Shown here one piece after another: positions 1 to 4,101 of a stretch of DNA of 5,084 nt. The notes beneath the pieces were generated by a model, which saw only the letters and a program-made list of their open reading frames with translations, searched no databases and was not told where the DNA came from. Within the stretch, counting starts at the first letter, position 1. Each line of letters begins with the position of its first letter. Position numbers and translations under genes: made by a program. The DNA lies in assembly GCA_017477685.1 (NCBI GenBank), contig JAFUUT010000104.1, positions 1 through 5,084 of the forward strand. Direction: 5' to 3'. The stretch comes from a bacterium. Lineage in GTDB: Bacteria > Cyanobacteriota > Vampirovibrionia > Gastranaerophilales > Gastranaerophilaceae.

Positions 1-502
1 AACAGCAAAAGACGGTTTGGAAGCAGCCAAGAAAAAACTTGACGAAGCTAAAAAAGCATTAGACGATGCAAACGGAGCAATAAAGAAATATCAAGATAAT
101 GCTAAAGATATGCAAGCATTAAAGAGTGCTATTGACAGTAATAAAGCGCGTTTAGAAAAATTGAAACAGAATGAACAAAAATAACTTCAATCATTAAATG
201 AAAAAATAGCAAAAGATGAGGCGCAAAATAAGAAACTTTCCGGAACAATAAACGGTTCTGACGGATATTCCAAAAAAGAACTTGGAAACATGAGAAAAAT
301 AGATAAAAACAACACTGAAAATCAAACACGCAGAGAAAGAAATGCAGAACTCATAAGCAGCCAATTAAAATTAAAAATACCAACAACAGGCGCTGACGGG
401 AATGAATACAGAACAATGACATTGAACGGAGAAACATACTATTCTCGCAATAATCAAATGATTACCCAAGAAGAATACAACGCAGGTTTAGGTACATCAT
501 AA
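1..502 (+). pseudogene. Coiled-coil protein gene, 5'-truncated by the window and interrupted by an in-frame stop
   Basis: I do not recognise this family. Reading from base 2 gives 60 codons rich in Lys, Ala, Asp and Glu with a hydrophobic heptad pattern (for example LEAAKKKLDEAKKAL), typical of a long coiled coil. A TAA stop at 182-184 follows, and then 105 more open codons in exactly the same frame up to TAA at 500-502. The residues just after the stop (LQSLNEKIAKDEAQNKKL) continue the coiled-coil character. The last 40 or so residues look like a small folded tail (YRTMTLNGETYYSRN). Because the frame does not change, a single substitution such as CAA to TAA explains the break better than an indel. 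The ATG at 290 has no convincing ribosome binding site, so a separate downstream gene is less likely. A recent nonsense mutation, a sequencing error, or stop readthrough all remain possible. No signal peptide or membrane segment is visible in the part present. Confidence 0.65.
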
Positions 503-583
503 TATAAATTTACAAACCCTTTACATTTTAAATCAAATAATATAATATACAAATATAGCCACGCAGTATTGCAAAGGCACAAC

Positions 584-615
584 AAAAAAAAGAACGGTGA
601 ACCCGTTCTTTTTTT
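584..615 (+). terminator. Rho-independent terminator after the coiled-coil gene
   Basis: A perfect 7-bp stem, AGAACGG (591-597) with CCGTTCT (603-609), has a 5-base loop. It is preceded by seven A (584-590) and followed by a T run to 615. The A and T tracts extend the helix and make the structure nearly symmetric, so it could also stop transcription from the other strand. It separates the upstream gene from the rimP unit, which therefore needs its own promoter between about 616 and 778. Confidence 0.85.
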
Positions 616-633
616 CAGTAATAATGAAAGTCT

Positions 634-665
634 GTAAGTAGTTAAGTAGATAAGTAGTTAAGTTC
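634..665 (+). repeat. Left octamer array of the gene-less element
   Basis: Four consecutive 8-bp units are visible: GTAAGTAG, TTAAGTAG, ATAAGTAG and TTAAGTTC. The last unit is the degenerate inner edge and also closes the left array of the full element. Only the first base of the first three units varies. Confidence 0.85.
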
Positions 666-711
666 ATTACAGTAATTAATCACAGAACTATTAATACAAA
701 TATCAATAACT

Positions 712-749
712 CGATACTAACTTATCTACTTAAATAACTATCTACTTAC
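712..749 (-). repeat. Right octamer array of the gene-less element, inverted
   Basis: Read on the minus strand, the units are GTAAGTAG, a degenerate ATAGTTAT, TTAAGTAG and ATAAGTTA, followed by GTATCG. The array is inverted relative to 634-665 and would pair with it in RNA, with several mismatches in the degenerate unit. On the plus strand, 713-733 still spells the codons for DTNLST and a TAA stop, as at the end of the four-helix-bundle gene. Confidence 0.75.
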
Positions 750-763
750 ATACTTTTAAACAG

Positions 764-777
764 AAAGGTCGGTAGGA
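764..777 (+). promoter_or_regulatory. Ribosome binding site region of rimP, start ambiguous
   Basis: AAAGG at 764-768 lies 10 bases before the ATG at 779. AGGA at 774-777 is too close to that ATG (1 base) and rather far from the next in-frame ATG at 791 (13 bases). An in-frame TAG at 773-775 excludes any earlier start. I keep 779; a start at 791 would remove only four residues. Confidence 0.5.
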
Positions 778-778
778 A

Positions 779-1261
779 ATGAGACAAGAAATGAACAGAT
801 TGGAAATCTTAAACAAAATTACGCCGCTCATTGAAAACACAGCAATGAGGTTTAATCTTATCCCAATTGAAATCGATTTTTCAAAAGAAAATCATCGTTG
901 GTTTTTGAGAATATTTTTATATTCTAAAGAACGCGACATAACCTTGGATGATTGTGAAAACGTAACAAGAAGTCTTGAAGGTTTTTTAGACGAATTAATT
1001 CCGGTAAAATACTACCTTGAAGTATCATCTCCGGGGTTAGAGCGCAAATTCAAATCCGAAAAAGAATTTCTTATTTTTAAAGGAAGAAGAATAAGCATCA
1101 AACTCAAAGAACCTTTGGAAGGGGAAAGTGAAAAAATTTTCAAAGGTGAACTTGTTGACTATGATACAAACGAGGGATTAACATTCTTCCGTTTTGATGA
1201 CGGACAAGAATTGCATATTCCAAAAGACAACATTCAATCAGCAAAGCTATATATTGATTAG
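779..1261 (+). CDS. rimP: Ribosome maturation factor RimP
   Basis: RimP is a cytoplasmic assembly factor for the 30S ribosomal subunit that helps the S12-containing region form. The 160-residue length is normal for the family. The N-terminal alpha/beta domain (about residues 10-85) contains the signature YYLEVSSPGLERKF near its end. The C-terminal SH3-like beta barrel (about 90-155) contains GRRISIKLKEP, a GELVDYD turn and a final IPKDNIQSAKL strand. rimP directly before nusA is the standard operon order, which supports the call. Here the two genes are separated by 475 bases holding a repeat-flanked four-helix-bundle gene. The stop codon, the only TAG among the complete intact genes here, directly abuts the octamer array, so the last residues or the stop may derive from the insertion. 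The protein still reaches its usual end, so it is probably functional. Confidence 0.95.
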   Translation: MRQEMNRLEILNKITPLIENTAMRFNLIPIEIDFSKENHRWFLRIFLYSKERDITLDDCENVTRSLEGFLDELIPVKYYLEVSSPGLERKFKSEKEFLIFKGRRISIKLKEPLEGESEKIFKGELVDYDTNEGLTFFRFDDGQELHIPKDNIQSAKLYID

Positions 1262-1297
1262 AAGTAGATAAGTAGCTAAGTAGTTAAGTTCGTTACA
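1262..1297 (+). repeat. Left octamer array of the full element
   Basis: The units are AAGTAG, ATAAGTAG, CTAAGTAG and TTAAGTTC, followed by GTTACA. The array starts immediately after the rimP stop codon. The inner edge (1277-1297) is shared with the left array upstream of rimP, with one mismatch. Confidence 0.85.
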
Positions 1298-1314
1298 AAA
1301 TAGGATTATTTATA

Positions 1315-1677
1315 ATGTATTATCAAAATTTAGAAGTTTGGAAAGAATCAATAGAATTAGTAAAAGCAATATACTTATTGACACACAATTTCCCCGAAGA
1401 TGAGAAGTTTGGTTTAACATCACAAATTCGAAGGGCTGTTATTTCAATACCATCAAATATAGCTGAAGGTTCAGCACGATATTCAAATAAAGATACCGCA
1501 AGATTTGTAGATATTGCTATCGGCTCTTTAGCAGAAGTAGAAACACAACTAATAATTGCAAAAGAACTGGGATATACAGTTAACATTTCCAAAGAAACAG
1601 AACAGGCAGGAAAGGTTAGTGCATTATTAAATGGATACAGAAAATATCTTAATAACGATACGAACTTATCTACTTAA
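1315..1677 (+). CDS. Four-helix-bundle protein of the 23S rRNA intervening-sequence (S23) family
   Basis: The 120-residue protein has the family hallmarks in order: an N-terminal LEVWKESIELVKAIY helix (residues 6-20), FPEDEKFGLTSQIRRA (26-41), the highly conserved SIPSNIAEGSAR (45-56), then FVDIAIGSLAEVETQL (64-79) and a last helix around residues 92-112. The family folds as a four-helix bundle and forms pentameric barrels in structurally known relatives. The Avd accessory protein of diversity-generating retroelements has the same fold, but no reverse transcriptase or variable repeat is visible here. The molecular function is not established; a positively charged surface suggests nucleic-acid binding. 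AGGA at 1302-1305 lies 9 bases before the ATG. The gene is framed by inverted octamer arrays, the right one supplying its last codons, and it interrupts the rimP-nusA operon in the same direction. It is probably co-transcribed with both neighbours. Confidence 0.9.
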   Translation: MYYQNLEVWKESIELVKAIYLLTHNFPEDEKFGLTSQIRRAVISIPSNIAEGSARYSNKDTARFVDIAIGSLAEVETQLIIAKELGYTVNISKETEQAGKVSALLNGYRKYLNNDTNLST

Positions 1678-1695
1678 CTACTTATCTACTTAACT
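1656..1695 (-). repeat. Right octamer array of the full element, inverted
   Basis: On the minus strand it reads GTAG, TTAAGTAG, ATAAGTAG, TTAAGTAG, ATAAGTTC and GTATCG. It overlaps the 3' end of the four-helix-bundle gene: its first 21 coding bases (1657-1677) encode the last six residues DTNLST and the TAA stop. The array then continues past the gene. Confidence 0.85.
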
Positions 1696-1736
1696 ACATT
1701 AAACTGAATAGGTTACAAAAACGAAAGGATATAAAC

Positions 1737-2993
1737 ATGATTAAAATCGGAGCAGGAAACTTAAACGAAGTTTTTGAAGAATTGGAAAGAGAAAAAGGGA
1801 TTTCCAGAGAAGTAATTGTTTCATCACTATGTGATGCGATGGTTGCAGCTTACAAGAAACATTTACACGTAAAAGAACTTGTAAATGTTGAAGCATTATT
1901 AGACGAACAAGCCGGTGAAATCGGTATATTCAAAGGGAAAGTTGTTGTGGACAAAGTAGAAGATCCTGATAATGAAATCTCTTTAAAAGAAGCAAAAGAA
2001 ATTGATGAAGATGTTGAATTAGGGGATGAAGTAAGACTTGAAGTTACACCGGAGCAATTCGGAAGAATTGCTGCCCAAGCAGCTAATCAGGTATTAACTC
2101 AAAGAATAAGAGAAGCGGAAAGAAATCTTGTACTAAACGAATTTCTAGACAAAAAAGGCACATTGATTACAGGTATTATCCAAAAAGTTGATGACAGAAG
2201 AAATGTTATCGTAAATATTGGCAAAATTGATGCTATCATGCCTAAAAAAGAACAAATTCCGGGAGAATTCTACAAACCGGGTAACAGAATCAGAGTTTTT
2301 GTTCTTAACGTAAAAGAAACAACAAGACTTCCTCAAGTTATTGTTTCTCACGCACATCCTGAAATCGTTAGAGAATTATTTGAACTTGAAGTTCCTGAAA
2401 TTGAAGACGGAATTGTTGAAATCAAATCAATATCACGTGAAGCAGGCTACAGAACAAAAATCGCCGTTTGGTCAAATGACCCTGAAGTAGATTCTGTAGG
2501 TGCTTGTATCGGGCCAAGAGGAAGCAGAATTCAAACTATCGTTTCAGAATTAAAGAATGAAAAAATTGATATCGTAAGATATTCACTTGATCCGGTTGAA
2601 TACATAGTAAATTCACTTTCACCTGCAAGAGTAGTATCCGTTGATATTATGGCAGATGATGAATTTGCGCACGAAGCATTGGTTGTTGTTCCGAATGACC
2701 AACTTTCGCTTGCTATCGGACGTGAAGGTCAAAACGTAAGACTTGCTCACAAATTGACAAACTGGAAGATTGATATCAAATCTGTTGCTCAAATGGAAGA
2801 AGCTGAAGCTCAAGGACAGCAATATGAGCCAAACTTTGAAGAAGAAGCAGAAGAAACTACGGAAGATGTAATGGATTCAGAAGAACTTCAACAAGAAATT
2901 GAAGAAGAAATGAACCAGCAGGCATATGATGAAGAAGACCTTCAAGCCGCAGAAGAACCTGAGGAAGAAACTTCCGAGGAAGAAGTTGAATAA
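1737..2993 (+). CDS. nusA: Transcription termination/antitermination factor NusA
   Basis: NusA binds RNA polymerase and nascent RNA, modulating pausing, intrinsic termination and antitermination. The 418-residue protein shows the usual order. The N-terminal polymerase-binding domain covers about 1-130 and includes LCDAMVAAYKKH and VTPEQFGRIAAQAANQVLTQ. The S1 domain covers about 137-205 and includes GIIQKVDDRRNVIVNIGKIDAIMP. KH1 has the GPRG loop at 259-262 and KH2 has the GREG loop at 328-331. After residue 350 there is no AR1/AR2 repeat region as in Escherichia coli. A 68-residue tail follows, with 31 Asp/Glu and no Lys or Arg. AAAGGA at 1724-1729 is well placed before the ATG. It shares the operon with rimP, but the next operon genes usual elsewhere (ylxR, infB) do not follow. 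Confidence 0.97.
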   Translation: MIKIGAGNLNEVFEELEREKGISREVIVSSLCDAMVAAYKKHLHVKELVNVEALLDEQAGEIGIFKGKVVVDKVEDPDNEISLKEAKEIDEDVELGDEVRLEVTPEQFGRIAAQAANQVLTQRIREAERNLVLNEFLDKKGTLITGIIQKVDDRRNVIVNIGKIDAIMPKKEQIPGEFYKPGNRIRVFVLNVKETTRLPQVIVSHAHPEIVRELFELEVPEIEDGIVEIKSISREAGYRTKIAVWSNDPEVDSVGACIGPRGSRIQTIVSELKNEKIDIVRYSLDPVEYIVNSLSPARVVSVDIMADDEFAHEALVVVPNDQLSLAIGREGQNVRLAHKLTNWKIDIKSVAQMEEAEAQGQQYEPNFEEEAEETTEDVMDSEELQQEIEEEMNQQAYDEEDLQAAEEPEEETSEEEVE

Positions 2994-3015
2994 ATAATTA
3001 CATACTAATAGATAT

Positions 3016-3045
3016 TAGGTCAGGCTAAATGCCTGACCTACTTCT
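3016..3045 (+). repeat. REP-like palindrome, copy 1, possible nusA terminator
   Basis: TAGGTCAGGC (3016-3025) and GCCTGACCTA (3031-3040) form a perfect 10-bp stem with a TAAAT loop, followed by CTTCTTTATT. The pyrimidine tail is weaker than a normal T tract, so termination of nusA transcripts is possible but unproven. The core from 3019 to 3045 recurs at 3170-3195 with one base missing in the loop. Confidence 0.75.
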
Positions 3046-3058
3046 TTATTAATCACTT

Positions 3059-3098
3059 CCTCCCTTGGGGGAGGATGTCACAAAGTGACAGGAGAGGG
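3059..3098 (+). repeat. Tandem GC-rich hairpins between the two REP-like copies
   Basis: CCTCCC (3059-3064) pairs with GGGAGG (3069-3074) across a TTGG loop. Immediately after, TGTCAC (3076-3081) pairs with GTGACA (3085-3090) across AAA. GGAGAGGG follows at 3091-3098, and partly complementary CCCCTCACCC lies at 3114-3123, so a larger fold is possible. I recall similar hairpins as dispersed intergenic repeats in gut bacterial genomes, but I cannot confirm that here. No open frame of interest lies in this region. Confidence 0.6.
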
Positions 3099-3169
3099 TA
3101 CAAATAATTTTAGCCCCTCACCCTAACACTCGCCCACTAAGAAATACCGCAAAAGAGAAAATATATTGT

Positions 3170-3195
3170 GTCAGGCTAAAGCCTGACCTACTTCT
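3170..3195 (+). repeat. REP-like palindrome, copy 2
   Basis: GTCAGGC (3170-3176) and GCCTGAC (3181-3187) form a 7-bp stem with a TAAA loop, followed by CTACTTCT. It repeats copy 1 except for one missing loop base and weaker pairing at the stem base. It lies downstream of the leftward response regulator. On the minus strand it is followed by an AT-rich stretch with a TTTTCTCTTTT run, so it might act as a weak terminator for that gene. Confidence 0.75.
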
Positions 3196-3244
3196 CTCTA
3201 AAAGAAGGCGAGGGAAAATAATACAGCCCCGCAAACATTCACAA

Positions 3245-3913
3245 TTATACAAGCCCTTCTTTCAATGCTTTAACGGCAGCTTGTGTTCTGTCATCTACAA
3301 GAAGCTTTTGGATAATATTACAGACATGAGCTTTTGCAGTATGAGAGGAAATTGTTAATTCTTCTGCAATCTCATTGTTAGATTTCCCTTCTACAATAAG
3401 TTTCAATACTTCATATTCTCTTTGGGTGAGATCTGCGTGCTGTTGGCGGAACATCGCTCGGGACATTTGCCTTTGAGGAATTACCCCTTGATTTTTATCA
3501 CGTAAAATAGGTACAGCTAACGGGTCAATCCACATTGCACCATCTTTTATTGTTTGAATAATCATCCGCAAAATATCTGTATTAATATCTTTCATAACGT
3601 ATGCACAAGCACCGGATTTTATTGAATCTACGACTTCTTCTTCACTAAGATGAGATGTGAGCATAATAATTTTGGCATTTGTATTGAGTTCGAGAATTTG
3701 TTTTGCGGCTTCAATTCCGCTCATATCAGGTAATCCGATATCCATAAGAGTAACATCAGGATGAGTTGTCTTATATTTTTCTATCGCATCTTTTCCGTTT
3801 TGAGCTTCAGATGCAACTTCTAAACCATCCTGCTCCTCAAATAACGATTTTAAGCCAAAACGCATAAGTTTATGATCTTCGACTAAGAGTAATTTTATAT
3901 TGGTATTTATCAT
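3245..3913 (-). CDS. NarL/FixJ-family response regulator (receiver plus LuxR-type HTH)
   Basis: This is a cytoplasmic two-component transcription regulator. The 222-residue product starts at MINTNIKLLLVED. The receiver domain (about 6-122) has the acidic pair E12-D13, phosphoacceptor D58 in LMDIGLPDMSG, T86 in IIMLTSH and K108 in AYVMKD, so all switch residues are present. A linker of about 35 residues leads to a LuxR-type helix-turn-helix (about 160-222) with LTQREYEVLKLIVEGKSNNEIA and HTAKAHVCNII. The ending DDRTQAAVKALKEGLV resembles cyanobacterial members of the family. I chose the ATG at 3913 because AAAGGGAG lies 5 bases upstream. A longer in-frame start at 3937 has no ribosome binding site and overlaps the probable -10 box. 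No histidine kinase is adjacent, so its partner and targets are unknown. It is divergent from nadB and converges on nusA. Confidence 0.93.
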   Translation of the reverse strand: MINTNIKLLLVEDHKLMRFGLKSLFEEQDGLEVASEAQNGKDAIEKYKTTHPDVTLMDIGLPDMSGIEAAKQILELNTNAKIIMLTSHLSEEEVVDSIKSGACAYVMKDINTDILRMIIQTIKDGAMWIDPLAVPILRDKNQGVIPQRQMSRAMFRQQHADLTQREYEVLKLIVEGKSNNEIAEELTISSHTAKAHVCNIIQKLLVDDRTQAAVKALKEGLV

Positions 3914-3918
3914 AATTG

Positions 3919-3926
3919 CTCCCTTT
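3919..3926 (-). promoter_or_regulatory. Ribosome binding site that fixes the response-regulator start
   Basis: On the minus strand AAAGGGAG is followed by five bases and then ATG at 3913-3911. This is the best Shine-Dalgarno match near this gene and argues against the longer start at 3937. Confidence 0.8.
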
Positions 3927-3935
3927 CTCGTATTC

Positions 3936-3965
3936 ATTATAAAAACACACTCAAAATTTAATAAA
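3936..3965 (-). promoter_or_regulatory. Probable sigma-70-type promoter of the response regulator
   Basis: On the minus strand a perfect TATAAT occupies 3941-3936. A weak -35 candidate, TTTATT, at 3965-3960 gives an 18-base spacer. Transcription would begin near 3929, leaving a leader of about 15 bases that just includes the ribosome binding site. The poor -35 suggests an activator or a weak promoter. Confidence 0.5.
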
Positions 3966-4101
3966 CCAATATGAGGGGATTTTGAACGGTATTATTTTAT
4001 CGGGTTATTTTTGGATTTACATTTTAGTGTTAATTTTAATAAATATTTAATAGTTAAAACAAAGTATTTGTTGTAATGTTATATAAAGGAACATAATAAG
4101 A
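3966..4101. other. AT-rich divergent intergenic region, nadB leader side
   Basis: This gap should contain the nadB promoter, but I cannot single out a convincing -35/-10 pair in such AT-rich sequence. It contains a 10-bp palindrome, TAAATATTTA, at 4040-4049 and the nadB ribosome binding site AAAGGA at 4085-4090. I recognise no known riboswitch or NAD-repressor operator. Confidence 0.4.

Larger units (their letters stand above)
627..757 (+). mobile_element. Gene-less copy of the octamer-armed element (MITE-like remnant)
   Basis: Two inverted arms made of the 8-bp motif TAAGTAG plus one base enclose only about 45 bp. The outer tips also match inversely: AAAGTCTGTAAGTAG at 627-641 against the reverse complement of 742-756, with one mismatch. 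The inner edges match the full element at 1262-1699. Positions 651-671 equal 1277-1297 at 20 of 21 bases, and 712-733 equal 1656-1677 at 21 of 22. The short interior keeps a trace (AATATC then AATAA) resembling the 3' end of the four-helix-bundle gene in the full copy. I infer an internal deletion derivative in the same orientation as the full copy. No clear target-site duplication was found. It fills nearly all the space between the terminator and rimP. Confidence 0.7.
1262..1699 (+). mobile_element. Octamer-armed inverted-repeat element carrying a four-helix-bundle gene
   Basis: Two inverted arrays of the 8-bp motif TAAGTAG plus one base flank a single gene (1315-1677). The arms at 1262-1293 and 1660-1691 are complementary at 30 of 32 positions, so the transcript could form a long stem with the gene in a loop of 366 bases. 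A shortened copy with the same inner edges lies upstream of rimP, showing that this is a discrete repeated unit. The family of the enclosed protein is known from intervening sequences of 23S rRNA, where the gene also sits between complementary flanks. Here the unit sits between rimP and nusA. No transposase or recombinase is present and no convincing target-site duplication is visible, so the outer limits are approximate. Mobility is inferred from the repetition and the position. Confidence 0.7.

Noticed and set aside
290..502. Separate small gene starting at the ATG at 290
   Set aside because: It is in the same frame as the upstream coiled coil and the frame is already open from 185. There is no good ribosome binding site before 290. 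It is better read as the tail of the interrupted gene.
667..699. Candidate rimP promoter (TTACAG with a downstream AT-rich -10)
   Set aside because: The spacing and the -10 match are poor, and similar matches occur by chance throughout this AT-rich stretch.
634..749. CRISPR array
   Set aside because: The repeats are 8 bp, contiguous, without spacers, and occur in inverted pairs. No cas gene is present.
1323..1592. Open frame of 89 codons antisense to the four-helix-bundle gene
   Set aside because: The plus strand encodes a conserved protein family with the expected motifs. The minus frame has no ribosome binding site or recognisable feature.
1315..1677. Avd accessory gene of a diversity-generating retroelement
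   Set aside because: The fold family is shared, but no reverse transcriptase, template repeat or variable repeat is visible. The context fits the IVS/S23 type better.
3914..3937. Longer response-regulator start at 3937 (eight extra residues)
   Set aside because: There is no ribosome binding site before it, and its ATG overlaps the TATAAT box. The ATG at 3913 has AAAGGGAG at ideal distance.
4076..4096. Short leader peptide (ATG to TAA, six residues) before nadB
   Set aside because: It has no ribosome binding site of its own, and its coding bases contain the nadB AAAGGA. It is most likely chance.
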